Source of the DNA: Peronospora farinosa
Lineage: Eukaryota > Oomycota > Peronosporomycetes > Peronosporales > Peronosporaceae
Direction: 5' to 3'
DNA: 64,000 nt
Assembly (NCBI GenBank): GCA_947646735.1
Contig: CANTFK010000994.1
Span: 806,001-870,000, forward strand
Numbering within the stretch: the stretch's first letter is position 1; each line of letters begins with the position of its first letter. Both the position numbers and the translations under genes were made by a program. A model generated the notes under the pieces. It searched no databases. It saw only the letters and a list, made by a program, of their open reading frames with translations, and was not told the origin of the DNA. Below, piece after piece: positions 11,368-21,498 of this stretch.

Positions 11368-12771
11368 TTAATGCCTCAATAGCATATACATCAAGTGTCG
11401 CCGGCAAAGTGCATCTTCAGAATTAAAATTCTCGTTCCTTTCTTTTTTTCCACTTACGTTTGCGTTTACGTTTCCATTTTCATGCGTCTGAATCCATTTC
11501 GCTAGAGCGAGGGACAGGGCAGACTCTTGGTCACTCTGCTTATTTAATGTCTTGAAATCCTCCAATGTATATCCCCACAGTTTCATCAAAGCATTAGCCT
11601 GTAAACTTGTAAATGTCTTCGGTCTATGCTGAAGATTCCAATTTATTTCGTACATCACCAATATTTTGTAACGAGAGAAATCGTAACCGGTATCTAAGGC
11701 TTCCGGCGATAGACCGAGACGGACGATGACAGTAGCTACACTTAACCTGTCACCGAGCCACGATTGAATCAACCCCTGTGTTAGTCGCGTTTTGGCGTAT
11801 TGCTGTACATCTATCAGCGCCACTTCGTAATCTTTTCGGCTGCCGATGTGCTGCACCTGCACCATGCCACTTGTTTGAGCTATGACCTCTTTGTCCATAT
11901 TCGGGAAACATACCGACTTTATCACAGCTTTTTCATCATATCCTACTTCTTTCAGAACACCAAGCAGTTTTATGGGGTGCAAGGGGTTCTTTTTATTGTA
12001 CTGGTCCACGTAATAGATCCATCTAAACGTTGGAATCTGTACAAGCAGATTATTTCCAGGGAGAAATTTTAAATCACCGAAAACTTTGGTGGGATGCGTA
12101 TTCTTCTTCAGCCATTGTGCATGTCGATCTTCTGCCTTTGTAAAACCCACGTATTTATACACGATATCGAGCTGACCTTTAACATCATTGTAAGGTACGT
12201 GGAAGTCATCGATCGTGGGCACTGCGGCTTCAGGGTATTGATGCGGGACCGTAGACACTGCGGCGTCAGAGTGTTGATGCGGAGATAAGTAGTGCTCATC
12301 GAAAGTGAACATTGGTAGATGTGTCCACGGTCCCACTGCTGCGTCAGAGCCTTGCTGCGGAGGTAAAAAGAGCGTATCAAGGGTGAACACTGCGTAGTCA
12401 GAGCGTTCATGCGAATATTTGAAGGGCTCATCAAAAGTTAACACTGGTTGTTGTGAGACCGTGGACACTGCGCCGTCAGAGTGTTGATGCGGAGGTGGAT
12501 GGAATTTAGCAACCGCGGGCACTGCGGGGTCAGAGTGTTGATGCGGGACCGACGACAGTATCTCGTCTATTGTTTCAGGAATCTTATCGGCAAAAAAATC
12601 CTCAATTCCAAATTTTTCCGGCGTCCTCTCTTCTTTGTTATCGTTAATGAGATTGTCAGACCTCAATTTTCTCTTGGCCGGGACTTCAGACCCGAGCAAA
12701 CGAGCCGCCCTGGATTGCTCGGCACTTGTACCAAGACCCACGAGAATGGTAGCAATAGTAGCCCATATCAT
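11368..12771 (-). CDS. Secreted RxLR-dEER effector with WY-type C-terminus (intact)
   Basis: This is a 467-aa protein from the first in-frame ATG at 12771; the frame stays open further upstream but has no other ATG there. Residues 1-17 are a hydrophobic signal peptide (MIWATIATILVGLGTSA). RKLR at 34-37 is the RxLR motif and EER is at 47-49; an RLLG at 24-27 is a second near-match. Residues 75-185 are degenerate 12-residue repeats (HQHSDAAVSTVP type). Residues 195-467 are alpha-helical with spaced Trp, Tyr and Leu, including FRWIYYVDQY, a SWLGDRLSVATVIVRLGL helix and FSRYKILVMY, which fits WY-fold effectors. Such proteins are secreted and translocated into plant cells to alter host immunity; this target is unknown. 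It is the only undamaged copy of three in the window. Confidence 0.87.
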   Translation of the reverse strand: MIWATIATILVGLGTSAEQSRAARLLGSEVPAKRKLRSDNLINDNKEERTPEKFGIEDFFADKIPETIDEILSSVPHQHSDPAVPAVAKFHPPPHQHSDGAVSTVSQQPVLTFDEPFKYSHERSDYAVFTLDTLFLPPQQGSDAAVGPWTHLPMFTFDEHYLSPHQHSDAAVSTVPHQYPEAAVPTIDDFHVPYNDVKGQLDIVYKYVGFTKAEDRHAQWLKKNTHPTKVFGDLKFLPGNNLLVQIPTFRWIYYVDQYNKKNPLHPIKLLGVLKEVGYDEKAVIKSVCFPNMDKEVIAQTSGMVQVQHIGSRKDYEVALIDVQQYAKTRLTQGLIQSWLGDRLSVATVIVRLGLSPEALDTGYDFSRYKILVMYEINWNLQHRPKTFTSLQANALMKLWGYTLEDFKTLNKQSDQESALSLALAKWIQTHENGNVNANVSGKKERNENFNSEDALCRRHLMYMLLRH

Positions 12772-13514
12772 ACCGAAACGAAGGTGGATTGTTACACTAA
12801 CACAATGCAATTCACTGCGAACCAGTCGTTGACTGATGAGGGAGAAATACGAAATGAAGTCCGAGATATGATCCCATGAATCGTCAGTCGTAGGGTTGAA
12901 TATCAAGTCAGTAATCACTGCTGGATAGGCAAGCGGTATGATAGATTGAAAGGGATAGAAACGAGATTACGGAGCTGATCAAATGATAGTACGATACTTT
13001 ATTGAACGAGATACCACGATCTGTCCTACCACCACAACATGCATACGCATTCACGTCCGTGTGGCAAGTATAATTTGGTTTCATGGCAACGTGTAAAGTA
13101 AGTTAGACTTGTACGATATCAAGATGAAATCAGACGCAAAGTAGAGGCGTGGGCGTCAACGACGAGTAATGCAATGTCGTCTGACGATTTTGGTGGCTAG
13201 ATGCTGGAAGCTTCTCTGCAATTGATTTGCTATTCAGTTTCTGCTATGTCCAGCTTACGCTGTGACAGTCTTCTTAGCACGTCTGACCATCTCCTGGACT
13301 ATTATATGGAGCAATTGAGATCACACTTAATGGGTAAATGGAGAAGATAGCCAGATAATAACTTGGATGTACGTCTAAGAAATTGACATCCATTCGATGC
13401 CATACTTTGGGATGCGCATGTATAATAGATTTACTTTAAATATTTTAATGAAGGAGTCGGCGCCACGCAAACTAAACCATCTTTTGCAATGTAAAAGCTT
13501 TATAAGAAAGGTGT

Positions 13515-14010
13515 GAGTTGAGAGCCGGTCAACCGGCTCCTCTGACCAGGGCGGAAAGTCCCTCCAACGGGAGGCACAGGATATAGAGGGGGGAGGTTTT
13601 CCTCTGCTGCGTGCGCTATGGGGGGCAAGCGCAGCGTGCGAACCGTAAGGAGAGCACCAACCCTGTCACTCCCGGGTTGAAAGGAATGACGACCGCGGTT
13701 ACCATTCCCTTCTTCCGAAAGTTCCTGCTATTCGACGTCAGCCTTCAAGCCGCCGACTCGATTCCCGGTTCCACGAAGCGAACTTGCCAAGAACGTGAAT
13801 TGATCGGCCCCGTCCAGGTGCATCAGCGGTCGATCGGGACTGATCGATGTGGTGCCCGGCGCTTGTTGCAATCATTAAGCCACTGTTTACACCTCGGGCT
13901 GGATTACCGATTCCACGTGCCCTTTCCGGAGTGTCCCCCGTGACGCCCGACGTCTCGAGCCAGCAGATTGAGCCAGCGAGGCGAAGAATGACCAGGTCCT
14001 GGTAAAGGCA
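13515..14010 (+). ncRNA. Possible RNase MRP/P-like RNA
   Basis: The stretch is much more GC-rich than its surroundings and has no long frame. It opens with a perfect stem-loop (GAGCCGG TCAA CCGGCTC, about 13521-13538). This is followed by GCGGAAAGTCCCTCC, which contains GGAAAGUCCC, the core of conserved region I in RNase MRP and bacterial-type P RNAs. A GGGACU near 13836 could pair with AGUCCC. Further stems such as TGCGCT...AGCGCA are present around 13605-13635. The extent and strand are uncertain, and conserved region V was not identified with confidence. Confidence 0.3.
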
Positions 14011-14753
14011 CTCCAGACATCTTAACAATCCTTAATGTTTGAAATAGACGGTCTGTAACTACTAAAAAGAAAGCTGTAAAGACACATTACATGTATTGGC
14101 AGGAGTAGAAAACTTTAAAGAAGGTTTGCATGTAGCTAACGAAGGTTTGACGTGCAGCAAGTTCGAATAGTTTACTGCGTGTCGATTATAACTTTGGATG
14201 GCCATCCACGTGATATTGAGACGGGTGTGTTTTTCTTGCACGGCACATTCGCTCCGCTTATAGCACGTGTAAATTAAAGACATCCCCCCATGGCCACACG
14301 GGGAAAATTAGTCTACAGCAAGAGCGTATCCAACGAATAAAGATTCGAATTCGACGGATCGTTGCAGTCCATTACAATAATAGAGTTAGCCTCCTGCTCT
14401 GGAAACGGGAAGAGGAAACAGACACCCCTGTAATTTTCTATCAACGGAGCAACGCTTCACAGTATTTGTATGAGAGAAGCACTGTTGTGTTAATGGAAAA
14501 GGGATTGCGCTTTCAGTATAATGATGTTGCCGTCACATCCTTTACCACTCGCTGCATCTGGGACGGAATTCAAAATAAGGAGCTACTCGTTCGGCCAAAA
14601 TATCAATCCGTCGCAGTCAGTCGCGAGCGCATTCATTGCCAAATTGGCTGGACCGTTTCTATCGATTACTACTGTATTGAGTGGTAGTAACAAGGATTTA
14701 AGGTTGTCATGCCAAAGATCATGACGTTGAAGTGCCTTAATTATCACTCACGT

Positions 14754-14993
14754 CAGAGTTCAGGGCCAAAATCCGTCCTCAAGACTACCGTGTTGGACGC
14801 ACCGCGAGGGAAATTGTCGACTATGTAAGAACTCACCCAAGACAAAGAGATTTTAGGGTCAGTGGCGCCAACGTCGTAACGCTTGCGTATGTCAAGTGGT
14901 ATACGTTCTCGGACATGGATCTACCATCGGCTATTTTCCGCGACAGTCCAACAAAGGAAGGTGTTAACGTGGCTAGGTGTTGAAGCGGAATCG
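14754..14993 (+). pseudogene. Fragment of the P5-like disulfide isomerase gene
   Basis: The sequence aligns with 54768-55020 of the isomerase gene: GAGTTCAGGGCCAAAA, CCTCAAGACTACCGTG, GCGAGGGAAATTGTCG and GATCTACCATCGGCTAT all have clear counterparts in order. Stops and indels destroy the frame (for example TAAGAACTCAC where the gene has GAAGAACTCGC). The CGHC region and the 3' half are missing. It ends at the inverted-repeat boundary. Confidence 0.85.
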
Positions 14994-15620
14994 TCGGTCT
15001 CAATTGCTCCATATAATAGTCCAGGAGATGGTCAGACGTGCTAAGAAGACTGTCACAGCGTAAGCTGGACATAGCAGAAACTGAATAGCAAATCAATTGC
15101 AGAGAAGCTTCCAGCATCTAGCCACCAACATCGTCAGACGACATTGCATTACTCGTCGTTGACGCCCACGCCTCTACTTTGCGTCTGATTTCATCTTGAT
15201 ATCGTACAAGTCTAAATAAATATATTTCAAAAATTTATGATTTTATTATAACTTGCTTTACACGTTGCCATGAAACCAAATTATACTTGCCACACGGACG
15301 TGAATGCGTATGCATGTTGTGGTGGTAAGACAGATCGTGGTATCTCGTTCAATAAAGTATCGTACTATCATTTGATCAGCTCCGTAATCTCGTTTCTATC
15401 CCTTTCAATCTATCATACCGCTTGCCTATCCAGCAGTGATTACTGACTTGATATTCAACCCTACGACTGACGATTCATGGGACCATATCTCGGACTTCAT
15501 TTCGTATTTCTCCCTCATCAGTCAACGACTGGTTCGCAGTGAATTGCATTGTGTTAGTGTAACAATCCACCTTCGTTTCGGTATGATATGGGCTACTATT
15601 GCTACCATTCTCGTGGGTCT

Positions 15621-15996
15621 TATTAGATTGAAGTGAAGTAGTGGTGCACTTGTGCACGTAGAGGTAGAAGTAAAAGTAAAATATATTAAGCATTAACTTT
15701 CCTCGTTCGTTAATACCTACACATGCATGCGAAACCGACTGCAACTATACCATCTATAGTTCACGTCTATCCCGCTCCGTCCCATCTGTTACGACATCGA
15801 CAAGACGATGTGGTAATCTCGTCGCCTCGTCCCATATGTCGCAACATCCTGATGTTCCGACGTGGCGATATCGTCGCCTCGTCCCATCTGTCAGCACGTC
15901 AAATCTGTTTAGTCAATCAGGTACGGTTGTTACTTACCGCGTAACAGGGTATTGCCCTTGACCTTCACGGCCTATCAACAACAATAGCTTCTAACA
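15621..15996 (-). repeat. 3' LTR of Copia B
   Basis: This is the direct repeat of 20520-20895. It follows the end of pol on the minus strand and is flanked on the left by GGTCT of the target duplication. Confidence 0.92.
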
Positions 15997-18900
15997 CTCC
16001 TCCTCAACCGCATCTTGGATGGTCTTCAACTTGAACATCGTTCGCAGGTCTTCCATCCTTTGTGCCGGTAACGCCTTGGTCAACATGTCCGCCATCATGT
16101 CCTCAGACTTGTTAAATCTTGGTTGCACGACACCTTCACGCACATGATGGAGTATAAACTTGAATCGAATGTCCACATGCTTCGCGCTTGAGGTACTCTT
16201 CTCGGACTCGAGTTGCTTGATTGCCGCTTGATTGTCAACCCACATCGGCATGGGCTCGCTTATCTTCAGCTTCAATTCGCCGAGTAGTTCCCGTAGGCCC
16301 AGCAATTCACGTCCCGCTTGTGACGCAGAGATGAATTCCGCTTCCATCGTGATCAACGACACACCGGACTGCTTCTTGCACGTCCACATCACGACGGCTC
16401 CATCGGACACACCCGGAGACTGATTTGCGATCAGACTTGTCGGCAGCGAAATCGGCATCGCTCCAACATTCGACCTGGACATCATTGGATGTAGGTCCGA
16501 CACCATTGAGGTGCAACTTCAAGCCCTTCGACATCTTCAAGTATCTTGCAATACGTTTTGCGATCTTCCAGTCCTTTGTCGTTGGCTTGTGTGTCTGCCT
16601 AGTTGCCTTGTGAACAGCAAAGCAGATATCAGGACGCGTGCACCTTGCTATCCACAACAGGCTCCCAACCAGCGACTGGAACGACTTCACACTTGGTTCG
16701 CCCTTTGCACCCTTCGCAGATAGGTATTTCACAGTGTCCTCGTCTTCTGCATTGCACTCGTCCCCGATTGGGGTCCTCACCCCATTAGCTGAATCCAGTC
16801 CGAACTCCTTTAACAGTAAGTCGATCATGACTTCTTGGTCCAGAACGTATCCTGTCTCGTCGTTCAAATTGATTCGTAAACCAAGAAACTTGTTGACGAC
16901 GCCTAGGTCCTTGACGGACAGCGAGCTCATCTACATGAAAAATTCATCCACGGCCCCTTGCTCAGTCCCTGTGACCAATAGGTCGTCCACGTAGACGCCA
17001 ACCACCGTGCACGTCTCACCCTTGTACTTGTAGTACAAGCACATATCCGTGGTGCATTGTTGGAAACCACCTTGACGTAGCTTTAAATCAAGTAATTTAC
17101 TCCAAAGCCTTCCAGCTTGCTTGAGGCCGTACAGTGACTTCTTCAACAGGAGGACCAGGTCACTTGATGTTTCCACGCCATGCAACTTAAGCTCTTGGTC
17201 ACTCAAAACCATGCCCTTGGGCACCTTCATATAGATGTCAAGGTGCTCCTCCTTTTCAGCCTTGACGTAGGCATTGGGAACGTCACCATGTCGGGCAGGC
17301 ACGTTCCAACGCCTGGAGAGCACCAAAATCAACTTTACCGTTGCCAAATCCATGACGGCAGCAAACGTTAGGGTATAATCGACACCAAACACTTGCTCGT
17401 TCCCACAGACCACCAGGCGAGCCTTGTACCTCTCCACGTCCCCGTTTGCATCAGTCTTGGTCTTATCGACCAACTTGTTGTGCAAGACGTGTGCACCTTT
17501 CGGTGGTAGTACAATCGTCCACACGCCGTTTGACTTCAGAGCATCCAACTCTTCAGTCATAGCCGTGGTCCATTTCTGGCGATCACCACTTCGCATGGCT
17601 TCGCCATAGTGTTTTGGATCTTGAGCGATGACTGCATTCACGACATCCTGTCGTTCAGCAGGGCCTTCACCAACAACTTTCTTAGCACGTCTGCTCGTTG
17701 ACCTTGTGCCGTGTCGTTCCCTAGTCCATCCGGGCTTACGACCACTTCGAGCTTTCGCCGCCCGTTTCTTGACACTTGAAGGTACTTGAACCTTCTGTTG
17801 ATCATCGGTTGATATCTCCTCCTGATGTTTAATCCTTTCGGTGTACGAGTAGTCTTGACCGTTACGCCCATCCGACAGTGTTTCGATGTTGCGTACGTGC
17901 TGCGTTACCACGACCACCTTGTCCTTGGGGATGTACACTTTGTACCCCTTAGTCTCATCACTCTTTCCAATTATGATGGCCGCCTTCCCTCGCTCTCCAA
18001 GTAATTTGTTCCTTGCATCCACGTGCACCGTGCACGTGGAGCCGAACGCCACGATGTCGTTCAGGTTTGGCACCTTCGTGGTCAAAAATTCCATCGGAGA
18101 CACCCCACCTGGATTCGACTTGGTCCTGCTTCTGTTGAGAATGTAAGTTGCATACTCAGCAGCGTCGCCCCAGAAATGCAAAGGCAGGTTTGAAGCAAAC
18201 ACCATGCTTCGGACCATATTCATAATTGTCCGATGCATCCGTTCAGCCTTGCCGTTACTTGCCTGATTTCTGGCTTCACTGACTTGACGCGAGACTCCAT
18301 TCGTCTTACAAAACACGTCCAAAGTCTTGTATTCGCCACCTCCGTCCGTGCGTAGTACGTGGATATTGCAATTGAACTCTCGTTCAAAGCTCATCAGGAA
18401 GTGCTTGAACTTGAGGGCAGCAACATCCTTGGATCTGGCCAAGAATACACGGCAATAATTTGACCTGTGGTCAATGAAATTGACCAGGTAACGGTTACCC
18501 AGACGATCCCTTGGAGTCATTGGGCCCTTGAGGTTGGAGCAAATAACTCCACCGATCACATCGATGGGAGAATTTTGGCCTGAGTCTTTTCGTGACTGTG
18601 ATGCTTTGGTTTGCTTGCCTTGTGCACAGGCCAAGCAATTCATGCGCCTCGTGTCAGTCAGCCTGATACCAGATGCCGGGTCTTTGGCCATCTTGATGAT
18701 CGTTTCGTAACACAAGTGACCCAAGCGACGATGAAATTGCATCAAGGTACCAATCTGAACATCCGAATCGGAGTTATATTCAGGTGAATTGATCGCAGCC
18801 GTCATCTCCCTTGGTGGTAAATGTGAGGTCTTGTTGCATGGTTCTGTCACTGCAACAACTAGCACATTGTTATTGCACTCCACATCCATAACCGGTGCAC

Positions 18901-20515
18901 CTTCAAACCCAGAGGTTAACACACGTCTCTCTCCTCGGTACTCAAGTACACATCCCTTAGCCTCGAGCTTACCATACGAGATGATGTTTCGCTCGAGGTT
19001 CGCGGCGTACTGTACATCGAGAAGTTGGATGGAATTCACAACCCCGAGTGCAATAACTTCAATGTTGACACTCCCTTGCTTGGTAATCCGGAGCACACCT
19101 CCATCTGTTGCAGCTGTCAAGCATTCGTTTCGACAGTCGCTCGGGTTGACGAGCAGAGACAAGTCGTTGACAAGGTGTCTGCTCGACCCACTGTCGAGGA
19201 TCCAGTGATTGTCTTGGAGACGATCACCATTGTCGATCGCAAATGTGAAACTTGGTCTTCGGACCTTGGACATCTGTCTCTTGGGGAACATCGACTTGAT
19301 ATGTCCCACCTCGTCGCATCTGTAGCACGTTCGTTGGTCATTGTCATTTGATTCTTTCAGTACCTTGTGCTTGACCTTGTCTCTTGACTCCTTTCTTGGT
19401 TCAACAGCATTGACCACGTCACGTCCGAGATGCTTCGCGTGGTTGTCAATCTCCGTTGACTGGGCGAACTGTGCCAATTCCTCGGCTTGGCGCAAGCAGT
19501 CGGTTCGATGAATGTCCAGCCTGGACATCATGGTCATCCGCATATGCGGGTCTGCATAATGGACGATGTTATCCAACACCAGGGTATCTGACCCTCCGCA
19601 AGCATCACTGACTGCCGTCAGGTACAGGAAATGGTCCGTCCAACTTCTGTGAGGTGCCTTGGGAGCCGTAAACAATTTCATGCTTTGGGCAGGCGTGATT
19701 TTAGTGCTGAAGGTCTGAAGCAGCCTTTGCATAGCATGCTCCAGGGTTTGACTTTCACACCAACAAGTCTCCACTTGACGACGATAGTACGTCTGTGCCT
19801 TACCGGCCAGGTGTTGTCCTAAGACATCCACCTTGATGTCTTCCGGCCACGTGAATCCACATGCACGCTCGGCAAAACCAACTTGACGCACAAATTCCTT
19901 GCCCCATCCGAGGAAACCACTACCAAGGCCATGGTATAGTTCCTTCCCATCAAAAGCTTGTAGTGCAAGCTTCCGATGTTGCGCGTCTGGCATCCCCACA
20001 ACCTGTTGTCTTAGGTTGGCATGCATCACGTTCGGCATACCCGCGCCTGGGTAATAGCCTGGTACCCCTGCCATAAAATGTGCAGGTTCCGGCGCTTGTC
20101 CCATGTTGCGGTCTGCTTCAACATGGCCTGCTCGATGATTTGCATCATCAGCTTCGTAGTGTCGTCTGGCTCCAAAGTACGTAGCCGGCGACACGTCGTT
20201 CGGTGACCTCTTCCGGGGAGGGGTAAGTTCCAAAGCCTGGATGTTCATCCCTCCACCCGCTCCCAGAGCCGAACCAAAGACGCTTGACTCCGCAGAGTCC
20301 TTCTGTTGTCCACCGGCATGCTCCTTCTGGGAGACCTCCATCCGATTCAGCCGATCAGATAGGTCTCCGAGCATGGCAAGCACCTTGCCCAGTGCCGCAT
20401 CAGGCACTGCCGACTTTTCTTCGAGGTGGTCGTCGTTAACCCGATTAGGGTCGCCGACTGCCACGTTAGGCATAGCCTGTTTGGGCTTGCTCACAACACG
20501 TTCCGTTGGGCTCAT
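15994..20515 (-). pseudogene. Copia B gag-pol, one nonsense and one frameshift
   Basis: An open frame of 1194 codons runs from the ATG at 20515 to a TAG at 16931. It continues in the same frame to about 16420, where a shift leads to the last frame ending near 15994. Domains in order: gag; a zinc knuckle with its last Cys replaced by Phe (CYRCDEVGHIKSMF); protease LDSGSSRHL; integrase zinc region and a core reading CSNLKGP where element A has CSDLKGL; RTDGGGEYK; reverse transcriptase with YVDDLLVTG next to the nonsense codon; and RNase H with WSDADFAADKSDRKS and KHVDIRFKF. The Asp-to-Asn change hits an expected integrase catalytic residue. The element is coding-dead despite near-identical LTRs. 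Confidence 0.92.
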
Positions 20516-20519
20516 AACC

Positions 20520-20895
20520 TATTAGATTGAAGTGAAGTAGTGGTGCACTTGTGCACGTAGAGGTAGAAGTAAAAGTAAAATATATTAAGCATTAACTTTC
20601 CTCGTTCGTTAATACCTACACATGCATGCGAAACCGACTGCAACTATACCATCTATAGTTCACGTCTATCCCGCTCCGTCCCATCTGTTACGACATCGAC
20701 AAGACGATGTGGTAATCTCGTCGCCTCGTCTCATATGTCGCAACATCCTGATGTTCCGACGTGGCGATATCGTCGCCTCGTCCCATCTGTCAGCACGTCA
20801 AATCTGTTTAGTCAATCAGGTACGGTTGTTACTTACCGCGTAACAGGGTATTGCCCTTGACCTTCACGGCCTATCAACAACAATAGCTTCTAACA
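20520..20895 (-). repeat. 5' LTR of Copia B
   Basis: The LTR precedes the gag-pol ATG (20515) on the minus strand and is bounded on the right by the second GGTCT. One difference from the other LTR was seen (TCTCATATG against TCCCATATG). Confidence 0.92.
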
Positions 20896-21141
20896 GGTCT
20901 TGGTACAAGTGCCGAGCAATCCAGGTCAGCTCGTTTGCTCGGGTCTGAAGTCCCGGCCAAGAGAAAATTGAGGTCTGACAATCTCATTAACGATAACAAA
21001 GAAGAGAGGACGCCGGATTTTTCTGGATTTGAGGACTTTCTTCTCGATAAGTTTCCTGGAACAATGGAAGACGTACTGTCGCCGGTCCTACATCAACACT
21101 CTGACCTTGCAGTGCCCGCGGTTGCTAAATTCCATCCACCT

Positions 21142-21498
21142 CCGCATCAACAATTTGATGGCGCAGTGTCCACATTCCCTCATCAACAATTCGACGCCGC
21201 AGTGTCCACGTTCCCGCATCAACAATTCGACGACGCAACGTTAAATTTTGATGATCATTTCTTTTCTTGGCTACAACAATTTGACGACGCAACGTCCACG
21301 GTCCCGCATCAACCATTTGACGACGCAACGTCCACGGTCCCGCATCAACCATTTGCCGACACAGTGTCCACGATCCCGCATCAACCATTTGCCGACACAG
21401 TGTCCACGGTCCCACATCAACAATTTGACGACGCAACGTTCACAAACTTGCATCAACCCTCTGACGCCGCAGTGTCCACACTCTCACATCCACCAGTG
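21142..21498 (+). repeat. 36-bp coding repeats inside effector unit 3
   Basis: The unit is CATCAACMATTTGMCGACGC plus 16 bases ending in CCG, encoding 12 residues of the type HQPFDDATSTVP. About nine copies are present, one of them interrupted by a non-repeat insert (FDDHFFSWL). Shorter and more diverged arrays occupy the same place in unit 1 (about 7740-7860) and unit 2 (about 12215-12545). Confidence 0.85.

Larger units (their letters stand above)
8697..13320. repeat. Left arm of the large inverted repeat
   Basis: This 4.6-kb arm matches 14998-25291 in inverse orientation once the Copia B insertion is removed from the right arm. The outer end is at ATTCGTCGCC (8697) and the inner end at GGAGCAATTGAGA (13320). 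It carries decayed gene sequence (8.7-10.9 kb) and the intact effector unit 2. The match is strong enough that several translated frames are identical in both arms. Confidence 0.9.
13321..14997. other. Spacer between the arms of the large inverted repeat
   Basis: This 1.68-kb segment is unique between the arms. It holds a GC-rich RNA-like stretch (about 13515-14010), an unassigned interval (14010-14750) with only short frames (for example 14521-14724, with AASGTEFKIRSYSFGQNINP), and a fragment of the disulfide isomerase gene (14754-14993). The right edge of that fragment is within 5 bp of the arm boundary. Confidence 0.7.
15621..20895 (-). mobile_element. Copia-type LTR retrotransposon B, inserted in effector unit 3
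   Basis: The two 376-bp LTRs (15621-15996 and 20520-20895) differ at a single base as read here. The target duplication GGTCT lies at 15616-15620 and 20896-20900. In element sense the LTR begins TGTTAGAAGC and ends CAATCTAATA. The primer binding site GGTTATGAGCCC (about 20508-20519, minus) follows. The very similar LTRs indicate a recent insertion. The element sits opposite to the effector gene. Confidence 0.95.

Noticed and set aside
12772..12918. Upstream extension of the intact effector frame
   Set aside because: The frame is open to 12918 but has no ATG before 12771. The extension begins at GTG, and the signal peptide sits at the start only if 12771 is used.
14466..14724. Small frames in the inverted-repeat spacer
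   Set aside because: They are short, have no signal peptide or domain, and no second copy supports them.
17180..19351. Several plus-strand frames inside Copia B
   Set aside because: They are antisense to a continuous 1194-codon gag-pol frame.
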